Origin: Penumbrarchaeum sp964445525 | GTDB lineage: Archaea; Thermoplasmatota; Penumbrarchaeia; Penumbrarchaeales; Penumbrarchaeaceae | Direction: 5' to 3' | NCBI GenBank assembly: GCA_964445525.1 | Contig: CAYULA010000003.1 | Coordinates: forward strand, 1-64,000 | Length of the DNA stretch: 64,000 nucleotides | Shown: positions 33,703 to 41,458 of the stretch, one piece after another | Layout: each line of letters opens with the position of its first letter | How positions within the stretch are numbered: the stretch's first letter is position 1 | Position numbers and translations under genes: made by a program | The notes under the pieces: model-generated | The model's input: the letters and a program-made list of their open reading frames with translations, nothing else | Database searches by the model: none | What the model was told of the DNA's origin: nothing

Positions 33703-34821
33703 TCAAGGCATCAATTTCGAGGATGGAGGGAGGTTGAGCATGTCCGGATTCTCCTTGTACCATTCTATGGTGGAGAGGAGAATACCGTCAATATCATCGT
33801 ATCTGGCCTGCCATCCCTGGTATGAAATCTTCTTACCCGAGGGGTTGTATCCGAGATCCCTGTAACCCTCTCCGGAGGTTTCCTGCAGGGGCAGTACAGA
33901 CCCCATTAATTTCATTGTTCTTTCAACTATGTCGGTGATGGGGTATCTCATCTCGGATGTAATGTTGAAGACAGACACTCCGGAAAGGATTGATCTCTTT
34001 GAGGATTTTCCGGGGGTTGTCGAGGGAGTCGTGGCAACCGATGTTCCCGATATCACTGTACCTCCCGGGTGTGAGTGAACGGATTCTTTCTCCTCGGAAG
34101 CGACGGACGGACCGGTTGAACCCGACAAGGAATCTATAAGGACATGGAGGGCGGAACAGAGGTCCAGGACATGCAACCAGTCCCTGTATCTCTCACCTCC
34201 CTTCTCCCTGACGCTCGGTGGACGGCCGTTTGTTATGGACCTTATGGTTCTCGGAACGATCCTGTCGGGGTCCTGATTGGGGCCTATAAGCTCGCACGGT
34301 CTTGCTATCACTATGGGATTTCCGCTGCTTTTCCCGGCAAGTGCAACCAGTTTCTCTCCGGCTGCCATCGTGGCGGCAAAAGAGTTGGTTGGATCCAGAG
34401 GTGCAGTCTCGTCCTTTCTCTGAACGGTGAAAGGACACGAACCGTAAACCTCGTCAGTGGAGATGTGCATCAGAGGGACGTGGAACCTGCAGGCGGATTC
34501 CGCCAGCATCCTGGCGCCGAGGATGTTGTTCCTTATGTAGAGCTCCATACCCTCGCTGAAGTGGGACCTGTAGCCTATGGAAGCGCAGTTTATGACCAGG
34601 TCCGAAACCTTCAGGTAGTGCTCGTATGTTGAGAGATCGCAGATACCGCCTTCCTTGAAAGAGTACCTGCCCTGGTACTGGTTTATTCCCATCACTTCCT
34701 CCATTCGGGTATCCCTGGCCACATCCAGATTGATTATGTTCGTTCCGGGGTCCCTGCTCAGGAAATATGATATCAGGTTAGATCCCACAAAACCGTTTCC
34801 GCCGACTACGAGGACATCCAA
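33703..34821 (-). CDS. extended SDR sugar epimerase/dehydratase homologue lacking Tyr and Lys
   Basis: A 372-residue nucleotide-sugar epimerase/dehydratase-like protein. The NAD motif GGNGFVGSNL and the substrate motif MHISTDEVYGSCP are intact. The catalytic YxxxK, expected in the stretch after DPTNS, reads FAATM: Tyr is replaced by Phe 148 and Lys by Met 152. Residues about 225-275 are a Ser/Thr/Gly-rich insertion not usual in the family. It may bind a nucleotide sugar without turning it over, or use another chemistry. An AAGGAGG lies 11 bases before the ATG. It is divergent from the PGF-tagged protein gene. Confidence 0.8.
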   Translation of the reverse strand: MDVLVVGGNGFVGSNLISYFLSRDPGTNIINLDVARDTRMEEVMGINQYQGRYSFKEGGICDLSTYEHYLKVSDLVINCASIGYRSHFSEGMELYIRNNILGARMLAESACRFHVPLMHISTDEVYGSCPFTVQRKDETAPLDPTNSFAATMAAGEKLVALAGKSSGNPIVIARPCELIGPNQDPDRIVPRTIRSITNGRPPSVREKGGERYRDWLHVLDLCSALHVLIDSLSGSTGPSVASEEKESVHSHPGGTVISGTSVATTPSTTPGKSSKRSILSGVSVFNITSEMRYPITDIVERTMKLMGSVLPLQETSGEGYRDLGYNPSGKKISYQGWQARYDDIDGILLSTIEWYKENPDMLNLPPSSKLMP

Positions 34822-34919
34822 GATTGTTGCCTCCTTGAGATTGTCAAGTTATTTACCTGCATGTTGTTAACACTTCCCTCCCTGGACAAGCATGGATTGG
34901 GATATATGGTATCATTAGA

Positions 34920-34944
34920 ACAGTTATATATCTCTAACAACTGT
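34920..34944. promoter_or_regulatory. TATA box inside an inverted repeat
   Basis: ACAGTT at 34920-34925 and AACTGT at 34939-34944 form an inverted repeat around TATATAT. The TATA centre is about 26 bases before the ATG at 34954, which fits a leaderless mRNA. A repressor on this palindrome would block TBP binding; that is inference. Confidence 0.4.
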
Positions 34945-34953
34945 CCATGGCCT

Positions 34954-35889
34954 ATGTTGATCACGAGGGTCAGGAGCATACTGCTCATGATAATCGTCAT
35001 CATAATCCCCGGGGTCCTGGCACTCTACACCGCGGAAGAAGCGGAGGGGGCCCTTGATCTGGGGATATCCATTCAGATGGATCAGCAGGAGCAGAATGTG
35101 GATGTCGACCCCCAGAGGGGGGGAATAATAACCTACACCGGAAGGGTTGACATTACCCAGAAATTCAGGGATCTGGATTTCCAGTTCGCCATGATCTCCC
35201 TGAATGCCACATGCACGGCCGGCTGGGAGGTAACCGACATTCCGGTTTTCACTGTGAGCCGAGTCGGTATCGACGATCCCGAATTCTCCGTTTCGGTGTT
35301 CGTACCTCAATTGACAAAAGCCACCGGTCAATCCCAGGTTCATGAGGTAATAATCTCCGGTACCTGGCGGTACGAGCCCGAGATACAGGGATTGACCAGC
35401 AGCGGAGAGATCCCGCCCACTTCGACTTTTCTCTATGTCAACCAGGTCTATCAATACCAGATAAGGTCCGAACCGGGATACATCCAGACCTCTCCCGGAG
35501 GACAATTCGACCTGGACCTGTTAATCGAAAATACAGGCAACGGGGACGACGAGATCGAGGTTACCATCGAAAGAAGGGGCAGGATGGAGGACAACGGTTG
35601 GGCCTTCATCATGGACAGGACCCATTACGAGCTTCCCTACGGAGAAACCCAGAAGATCAACGTGAAGGTGACAACTCCCAACAGGTGGGATGGTTGGAGG
35701 AATGTGATCTCTGTCATAAGGTTCAAGGTAATATCATCGCAAGCTTCCCAAAACAATGATGTATCACAGGAGGTATATTATTCCGTTTACGTCCGTCAGA
35801 GGGGAGTTTCGATCCCAGGGTTCGAAGCCCCCTTGATGCTTACCGCAGTGATCCTTGCGGCCGCCCTGACGCTGCGTCGGAGGAGATAA
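34954..35889 (+). CDS. secreted protein with PGF-CTERM-like anchor
   Basis: A 311-residue exported protein. Using the ATG at 34954, it starts with a clean signal peptide (MLITRVRSILLMIIVIIIPG, then ALA-type end); the reading from 34861 would cover the promoter. The body is beta-rich, with NEW1/COG1361-like segments (GGQFDLDLLIENTGNGDDEIEV). The end is IPGFEAPLMLTAVILAAALTLRRRR: Pro-Gly-Phe, a hydrophobic helix and an Arg cluster, the plan of PGF-CTERM tags processed by archaeosortases in other archaea. The archaeosortase itself is not in the window. The C45-type gene follows after 3 bases, with GGAGGAG, so they form an operon. Confidence 0.75.
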   Translation: MLITRVRSILLMIIVIIIPGVLALYTAEEAEGALDLGISIQMDQQEQNVDVDPQRGGIITYTGRVDITQKFRDLDFQFAMISLNATCTAGWEVTDIPVFTVSRVGIDDPEFSVSVFVPQLTKATGQSQVHEVIISGTWRYEPEIQGLTSSGEIPPTSTFLYVNQVYQYQIRSEPGYIQTSPGGQFDLDLLIENTGNGDDEIEVTIERRGRMEDNGWAFIMDRTHYELPYGETQKINVKVTTPNRWDGWRNVISVIRFKVISSQASQNNDVSQEVYYSVYVRQRGVSIPGFEAPLMLTAVILAAALTLRRRR

Positions 35890-35892
35890 CCG

Positions 35893-37668
35893 ATGTTTCC
35901 CCTAAGGAATTCCCTCAAAACCGCAATATTGATGTCAGTTTTGATGATCGCACCTGCTCTTTTCCTCATTCCGGTGGATGCCACCATTGTATCGGGAGAG
36001 GTGGATCCCAGCGGAGCATACGTTACCGAAAAGGAGGGTTTCCGCTATATCCAGGTGAGCGGGACTCCCGACGAGATCGGTTATCAGCACGGAACCATCC
36101 TTCATGATCTTATACCGAGATCGCTTTCAGCCTATGCTCACGCAACCGAGAGGTCCTACGGTTTGACCTGGGATCGGGTCAGACTCCACGGTCGAAATTA
36201 CTGGGCCTTGGTTCCCCAGGAGCAAAAAGAGGAGATAGAGGCCATTGCCCGGGGAGCTTCCGAAAACGGTGCGATCAATCCCCTCGGGGATCCGGTTGAT
36301 ACCTGGGATATTCTCGCCCTGAATGCCATATGGGACATCTGGTGGAGAGCGGAGCCTCCGGGTAACATCTGGTGGTGGCTTCCTTTCGGCAGCGGACTGC
36401 CCTCTCCTCCTTCCAACACCCCCCATCATTGTTCTGCATTCGTGGCCACCGGCGATGCCACGGAAGACGGCGGATTCGTTTTGGCCCAGTCACTGTGGAT
36501 GCCCTACTTCCTCTCACCCGCTCATGCTGTTTTCATTGATATAATACCAGACCAGGGAAACCGGATCTTCATGGAGGTTACGGCGGGAATGATCTGGTCC
36601 GGTACAGAATATTACATGAACTCGGCCGGAATGGTGATCGCGGAGACCACCCTGGGGACCGGTCCGTACAGATGGGGCGGCGTCCCCTCCTTCGTAAGAT
36701 TGAGGAAAGCTGTCCAGTACGCCGGTTCAATCGACGAATTCAAGGATATCATGCTGGAGAACACGAACGGAGCCTACTGCGGCGACTATCTTCTGGCAGA
36801 TGCAAAGACCAATGAAGTTGCCATTTTGGAACTCGGATCCTACGAATGGGAGCTCAAGAGGACCAAGAACGGATTCCTTCCCTCCTGCAATTATCCCTGG
36901 GATCCCGAGGTCGCAGAGGAGATGGGCGCCCCGAGAGGATGGGATCACGGCTGCTATCCCAGATGGGTTAGGTGGGAGCAGCTTTCAGAGAGGGATTACG
37001 GAACCATTGACGTCTACAAGGGAATGGAATACCTGGGAGACCATTATGACACCGTCGAGGAAAAGATCAATCCCTCTTCTCACACACTATGCGGTCATGT
37101 AGAAAACGCTTCGGGTTATCCACACGGCTCCCTTGACGGAAAGGTCACCAACAGGTCCATGGCCCTGAGGATGGAGGTATGGGCCAGATTCGGCCATTCC
37201 TGCGGAGAACCTTTCATCGTCTCGGACCATGCCGAGAAAAATCCCGAATATGCCTTCGACGATCTCATAGATATAATTCCAAAACCTTATGCTGCCTTCT
37301 CCCCCCTTACCACTCTGGATGTTTTGGTCAGGGATGGTGACGGGGATCCGATAACCGGAGCGGATGTAAGGATAAAGTCGGAGGTGGATAACTCGACCTT
37401 CGAATTGATGACCGACGGCAGCGGAACAGTCTCTTTCGAGTACCTTCCGTGTTCGGAATACACGCTGACGGCCGAGAAGGGAGATCAAAGAGGCGAGCAC
37501 AGGTTCATTCACTCCGAGGACGGCAGGGTGGAAATTGTTGTCTCCACCGTTTCAGAAAAGGATTCCGTTTTCGGTGGAGGTTTCAGCATTGCCGCACTTG
37601 TCGCGCTTGGTGTCGTGATCTCCTCTGCGGGGATCGTTTATTACCGCAAGGCCAACAAATCAAAATAG
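35893..37668 (+). CDS. C45-type Ntn hydrolase, secreted and membrane anchored
   Basis: A 591-residue protein with a signal peptide (residues about 1-30). A peptidase C45/acyltransferase-like domain follows: the opening VSGTPDEIGYQHGTILHD, then HHCSAFVATGDATEDGGFVLAQS with likely nucleophile Cys 180. A prealbumin-like repeat near 470-545 (DGDGDPITGADVRIKSE) and a C-terminal membrane helix end the chain. C45 enzymes are N-terminal nucleophile amidases made by self-cleavage. Here the long prodomain and extracellular position suggest amide or acyl hydrolysis at the surface. The substrate is unknown. Also compare phospholipase-B-like proteins, a related fold. Confidence 0.8.
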   Translation: MFPLRNSLKTAILMSVLMIAPALFLIPVDATIVSGEVDPSGAYVTEKEGFRYIQVSGTPDEIGYQHGTILHDLIPRSLSAYAHATERSYGLTWDRVRLHGRNYWALVPQEQKEEIEAIARGASENGAINPLGDPVDTWDILALNAIWDIWWRAEPPGNIWWWLPFGSGLPSPPSNTPHHCSAFVATGDATEDGGFVLAQSLWMPYFLSPAHAVFIDIIPDQGNRIFMEVTAGMIWSGTEYYMNSAGMVIAETTLGTGPYRWGGVPSFVRLRKAVQYAGSIDEFKDIMLENTNGAYCGDYLLADAKTNEVAILELGSYEWELKRTKNGFLPSCNYPWDPEVAEEMGAPRGWDHGCYPRWVRWEQLSERDYGTIDVYKGMEYLGDHYDTVEEKINPSSHTLCGHVENASGYPHGSLDGKVTNRSMALRMEVWARFGHSCGEPFIVSDHAEKNPEYAFDDLIDIIPKPYAAFSPLTTLDVLVRDGDGDPITGADVRIKSEVDNSTFELMTDGSGTVSFEYLPCSEYTLTAEKGDQRGEHRFIHSEDGRVEIVVSTVSEKDSVFGGGFSIAALVALGVVISSAGIVYYRKANKSK

Positions 37669-37717
37669 ATTATAATCCATTACCGGAAGGGGAACGGGAT
37701 CACCCTGGGGTGAATTT

Positions 37718-38254
37718 ATGCGATACTGTCCCAACTGCAGTGCCTATCAGTACGAGGAAAATGCCCAAACCTGCAGGAAATGCGGTTACGACATGGCAGC
37801 CTACAAAGAAAGGGAAAACAGCAGGATGGAGAATGGGGATGAGAAGAGAAAAAAGAAAGAAGAGGAGAGATTGAAGTCCTTCGATCCCGATTGTCCATGT
37901 CCATTATGCAATTCTCCAACCAAGGCCATCGACAGCGAGATGGACCTGATCCATGAGGGGGGGAGGATAAACATGCACGGCCTGAAGCTCATGGGAGGGG
38001 AGATCACCAAGAGAACCCTTTCACATTACAGGATGCGGGTGACCGGTATCGAATGCTCGGAGGGTCACTGTTTCTACATCGATGTCTCCTCCAGGAAGAA
38101 GGCCCTCTGCCCCCTTTGCCAGGATCCTCTGATGGAATACGGATCATCGCTCTATTCCTGCTCCAGATGCAACAGGCATTTCTCCATGGCCGACTGGGAA
38201 TTTCCGCCTGACGTTGAGGTTTTGGAAAGAAACGGTTGGATCAAGGCGGAGTAA
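37718..38254 (+). CDS. zinc-ribbon protein
   Basis: A 178-residue soluble protein with several zinc knuckles: YCPNCSAYQYEENAQTCRKCG at the N-terminus, then CPCPLCNSPTKAI, GIECSEGHCFYID, and CPLCQDPLMEYGSSLYSCSRCNRHF near the end. The pairs can build two or three zinc ribbons. A charged linker (KRKKKEEER) separates the first from the rest. I recognise no known family. It may be a nucleic-acid or protein adaptor. Confidence 0.75.
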   Translation: MRYCPNCSAYQYEENAQTCRKCGYDMAAYKERENSRMENGDEKRKKKEEERLKSFDPDCPCPLCNSPTKAIDSEMDLIHEGGRINMHGLKLMGGEITKRTLSHYRMRVTGIECSEGHCFYIDVSSRKKALCPLCQDPLMEYGSSLYSCSRCNRHFSMADWEFPPDVEVLERNGWIKAE

Positions 38255-38300
38255 CTCGACGGGGAACATTTAAACAACAGCAGGTTGATTCGTTCCCCAC

Positions 38301-39224
38301 ATGGATGAGGAATACGAAGAACACGTGACCGCGGTAAAGAAACTAGAAGAGGCAGAGGATCTGTATTCCTCCATGCAATTCGATGAGGCATACGGCCCCA
38401 TCATGGAATGTCTCGAGCTCGATCCGGACCTGGGGAGGGCCTGGGAGCTCAACGGAATGATAATGCTATACTACGGTGATTTCGAGGGGGCCAGGAGTTC
38501 GTTCATGGAGGCCACCTCGAAGAGTGGCCACTACCCGGAAGCCAAGTGGTCCATTACACTCATGGAGGGTGACAAGTGGCCCCCGGGGAACGGTCCCAAG
38601 GTGGAGATGGAGAGATACTCGTTGATAGGCAACAGACTGCTCAACGACAGGTTATGGAAGGGAGCCGCTCTCTGCTATACAAAACTGGCCCAGATGTCCG
38701 AGCCCAACTGGATGACAAGATCGATCATGGGTCTCATATACCGGGAGATGGGGTTGCTCGAACCATCACTTGAGGAATACCAGAAGGCGGCTTCTTTTGA
38801 TGATTCACCTCCCGAGATATACTTCGACATGTCCACCGTCCTGATTAAATTGGGAAAACTGGAGGAGGCCGAGGGGATGCTTGTGGAGCTCATGGACAAA
38901 TTGGGCCCCTCCCCTCCGGTGCTGAACAATCTTGGAACCTCGATAGAGGCCCAGGGAAGAGAGGACGAGGCCATGGAGATTTTTGAGGAGGCCCTGGAAA
39001 TGGACCCCAAATATTATCCCGCCCTCTACTCAAAGGGCCGCCTCCTGCAGAAAAAGGGCAAGATGGAAGAAGCCAGAGAGGTCCTTGGCCGGGCACTTGA
39101 CAAGGAAGGCCGAGTATTCGACATGGAGGATGTCAACGGTAGGGAGGCCAGGGAACAGGACGGCAAGGTCCACATGAAAGAGGTCATGATCGAAGACGAC
39201 CTCCAAAAAGAAGAAAAGGAGTAG
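38301..39224 (+). CDS. TPR-repeat protein
   Basis: A 307-residue helical protein made of tetratricopeptide repeats, for instance AEDLYSSMQFDEAYGPIMECLELDPDLGRAWEL, GLIYREMGLLEPSLEEYQKAASFDD, LGTSIEAQGREDEAMEIFEEALEMDPKYYPALY and KGRLLQKKGKMEEAREVLGRAL. It has no signal peptide or other domain and probably acts as a scaffold. CATTTAAAC about 30 bases before the ATG is a possible TATA box. Confidence 0.85.
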   Translation: MDEEYEEHVTAVKKLEEAEDLYSSMQFDEAYGPIMECLELDPDLGRAWELNGMIMLYYGDFEGARSSFMEATSKSGHYPEAKWSITLMEGDKWPPGNGPKVEMERYSLIGNRLLNDRLWKGAALCYTKLAQMSEPNWMTRSIMGLIYREMGLLEPSLEEYQKAASFDDSPPEIYFDMSTVLIKLGKLEEAEGMLVELMDKLGPSPPVLNNLGTSIEAQGREDEAMEIFEEALEMDPKYYPALYSKGRLLQKKGKMEEAREVLGRALDKEGRVFDMEDVNGREAREQDGKVHMKEVMIEDDLQKEEKE

Positions 39225-39227
39225 TTG

Positions 39228-39245
39228 ATACCAATAAATTGGTAT
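39228..39245. promoter_or_regulatory. palindrome upstream of the riboflavin operon
   Basis: ATACCAA-TAAA-TTGGTAT is a perfect inverted repeat of 7-bp arms. It lies 3 bp after the TPR stop and just ahead of the TATA box AAATATTTATTT of the rib genes. It may be a regulator site (archaea use RbkR for this pathway) or a weak terminator of the TPR gene; the sequence cannot tell which. Confidence 0.45.
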
Positions 39246-39249
39246 TTAC

Positions 39250-39262
39250 AAAATATTTATTT
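39250..39262 (+). promoter_or_regulatory. TATA box of the riboflavin operon
   Basis: AAAATATTTATTT is centred about 28 bases before the ATG at 39286, so transcription would start at or next to the start codon (leaderless). No bacterial-type FMN riboswitch is seen. Confidence 0.5.
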
Positions 39263-39285
39263 TACCTTTCCCGATGGCTTAGCCG

Positions 39286-40509
39286 ATGGATTCCGAAATT
39301 GCAGAGGCGATGGATACTTTCCAAAATGGTGGTTTCGTCATAGTTTACGATGCGGACGGGAGAGAGGAAGAATGCGATTTCTTTCTTCCGGCCGAGGATT
39401 GCCAGCCCGGTCATATAAGAACCATGAGAAAGGATGGCGGTGGGTTGATCTTCCTTATGGTCAGACCCGATATCCGGGATCGCCTGGGTCTGCCGTTCCT
39501 TCAGGATATATTTCCGAGGTTCTCCAGGGAATATCCCATCTTCAGGGCACTCATATCGGACGACATACCCTACGACACGAGATCCTCCTTTTCTGTTTCA
39601 ATAAATCACAGGGAGACATTCACGGGAATAACCGACATAGACAGGTCCCATACCGTGAGGGAATTCGGAAAGCTCTCGCTTGAAGTACCCGAGCTGGAAA
39701 ATGCGGAATCGCTTTCCAGGATGGGGGAGCATTTCAGGACCCCGGGGCACGTCCCGCTTTGTATAGGATCCGATAGGATACTGGAGACCAGATTCGGCCA
39801 TACCGAGCTCTCCTGTGCGCTATCCACCATGGCTGGCAAGTCCGGAGTTACCGTTGGATGCGAGATCATGGGAGAGGATGGCGGGGCAATGCCAAAGGAC
39901 AAGGTAATGGAATATGCAAAGGAAAATGGCATTCCATTCCTGGTCGGACAGCAGATCATTGACGCCTGGAGGTCATGGGATGGTGAATGGAAGGAGAAAT
40001 ACACCCCGCCTTCAGACCACCCTGCCGGAGGCAACGGGAACCTGGAAGGGACAAAGATCAGGGTCTCCGTTCCCGAGAAAAGTGGAAAGAGGGTCATGGC
40101 CACAGGTGTATTCGACATCTTACATCCGGGTCATCTTCATTTCCTCAGAAGGGCAAAGGACCTGGGGGATGAGCTGCTGGTGGTAATTGCCAGGGATACC
40201 ACGGTTGAAGGTTCCAAAAGGCACCCTATCATGCCCGAGAGGTCCCGCAGGGAAATGGTGGAGTCACTCGATATCGTGGACGGGGCCTACCTGGGATACC
40301 AGGGTGACAGATTCAGGATAGTGAGAGAGCTGAATCCCGACATAATTGCCCTGGGTTATGATCAGAAGGATGAGGAATCCGATCTCAGAGGGCAACTGAA
40401 GGAACACGGGATGGATGTGGAGATAGTCAGGATCGACAAGAGGTCCGGGGATGTTAACGCCACATCGGAGATTCTTGAAAGATTGAAGGAGGCGGGAGGT
40501 TGTCCTTGA
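39286..40509 (+). CDS. RibB-RibL fusion (DHBP synthase and FAD synthetase)
   Basis: A 407-residue two-domain protein. Residues about 1-225 are archaeal-type 3,4-dihydroxy-2-butanone 4-phosphate synthase: DTFQNGGFVIVYDADGREEECDFFLPAE, then SSFSVSINHRETFTGITDIDR and FGHTELSCALSTMAG. Residues about 268-400 are a cytidylyltransferase-like domain with ATGVFDILHPGHLHFLRRAK (HxGH motif) and HPIMPERSRREMVESLD, matching RibL-type FAD synthetase. The fusion joins an early step (from ribulose 5-phosphate) to the last step (FMN to FAD). The stop overlaps the RibC start as TTGA. Confidence 0.85.
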   Translation: MDSEIAEAMDTFQNGGFVIVYDADGREEECDFFLPAEDCQPGHIRTMRKDGGGLIFLMVRPDIRDRLGLPFLQDIFPRFSREYPIFRALISDDIPYDTRSSFSVSINHRETFTGITDIDRSHTVREFGKLSLEVPELENAESLSRMGEHFRTPGHVPLCIGSDRILETRFGHTELSCALSTMAGKSGVTVGCEIMGEDGGAMPKDKVMEYAKENGIPFLVGQQIIDAWRSWDGEWKEKYTPPSDHPAGGNGNLEGTKIRVSVPEKSGKRVMATGVFDILHPGHLHFLRRAKDLGDELLVVIARDTTVEGSKRHPIMPERSRREMVESLDIVDGAYLGYQGDRFRIVRELNPDIIALGYDQKDEESDLRGQLKEHGMDVEIVRIDKRSGDVNATSEILERLKEAGGCP

Positions 40510-40991
40510 AAAGGATAGGTATAGTCGATACCACATTTTCAAGGGTTGACATGGGACGCGAGGCGGAGGATGAGCTCAGGTCCGTAGGAACGGGATTCAG
40601 GATAATCAGAAAGACGGTTCCCGGCGTAAAGGACCTTCCGGTCGCTTCCAAGAAGCTTATTGAAGAGGACGGATGCCATATCGTCATGGCACTCGGCATG
40701 CCCGGAAAGGAATCCATCGACAAGATATGCGCCCATGAGGCAAGCCAGGGCATCATCCAGGCTCAGCTGATGACCAACACCCATATAATCGAGGTGTTCG
40801 TCCACATGGACGAGGTCTCCGAGGAAAGGGAACTCGTGAAACTTGCCGTCAACCGGACAAGGGAGCACGCCCGCAACACCTATCTGCTCCTTTTCAAACC
40901 CGGAGAACTTGTCAAGGAAGCAGGAACGGGTCAGAGGCAGGGTTTCGAGGATGAGGGGCCTGCGGAGTCCACCGGAGGAATATATCATTGA
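40506..40991 (+). CDS. ribC: archaeal riboflavin synthase RibC
   Basis: A 161-residue protein of the archaeal riboflavin synthase family, which is unrelated to the bacterial RibE but similar to lumazine synthase. It starts with KRIGIVDTTFSRVDMGREAEDELR and has KTVPGVKDLPVASKKLIEEDGCHIVMALGMPGKESIDKICAHEASQGIIQAQLMTNTHIIEVFVHMDE. TTG at 40506 with GGAGGT five bases before it, overlapping the previous stop, is the likely start. It dismutates two lumazines to riboflavin. Confidence 0.93.
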   Translation: MKRIGIVDTTFSRVDMGREAEDELRSVGTGFRIIRKTVPGVKDLPVASKKLIEEDGCHIVMALGMPGKESIDKICAHEASQGIIQAQLMTNTHIIEVFVHMDEVSEERELVKLAVNRTREHARNTYLLLFKPGELVKEAGTGQRQGFEDEGPAESTGGIYH

Positions 40992-41017
40992 AGATCGAAA
41001 GCAAAGGAGGAATTGGA

Positions 41018-41443
41018 TTGACGGACGGAAAGATCAGAATGGGATTCGTGGTGGCCGAATACAATTTCGACATAACCATGATGATGCTGGAGAGGGCTCA
41101 AGCTCACGCAGAGTTTCTGGGCTGCGATGTCAAGGATGTTGTAAGGGTTCCTGGAGTGTATGACATTCCCTTCGCCCTGAAAAGGCTGATGAAACAGGAC
41201 GGAATAGATTGTGCGGTTGCCCTCGGAGCCGTGATAGAGGGAGAGACCGATCACGACGATGTCGTGATCCAGCATTCGGCAAGAAAGATCATAGACATAT
41301 CCCTGGAGGCTGACAAGCCTGTGGGACTGGGGATAACCGGTCCGGGAATGTCCCGAGGCCAGGCACAGGCAAGGATCGAAAATGCCAGGGGAGCTGTCGA
41401 GGCCTGTGTGAAGCTTCTGAAAAATACGGAGAAATATTCATAA
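41018..41443 (+). CDS. ribH: 6,7-dimethyl-8-ribityllumazine synthase
   Basis: A 141-residue lumazine synthase. The core is MGFVVAEYNFDITMMMLERAQAHAEFLGCDVKDVVRVPGVYDIPFALKRLM and VALGAVIEGETDHDDVVIQHSARKI (catalytic His in DHDD region). The long reading begins at a TTG at 40988 overlapping the RibC stop, but AAGGAGG at 41004-41010 sits 7 bases before the TTG at 41018, which is therefore chosen. It makes the substrate of RibC and closes the operon. Confidence 0.92.
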   Translation: MTDGKIRMGFVVAEYNFDITMMMLERAQAHAEFLGCDVKDVVRVPGVYDIPFALKRLMKQDGIDCAVALGAVIEGETDHDDVVIQHSARKIIDISLEADKPVGLGITGPGMSRGQAQARIENARGAVEACVKLLKNTEKYS

Positions 41444-41458
41444 GCGATCGGATGCAAC

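Noticed and set aside
39225..39285. FMN riboswitch before the riboflavin operon
   Set aside because: The TATA box places the transcript start at the ATG, leaving no leader for an RFN element; none of its conserved motifs is seen.
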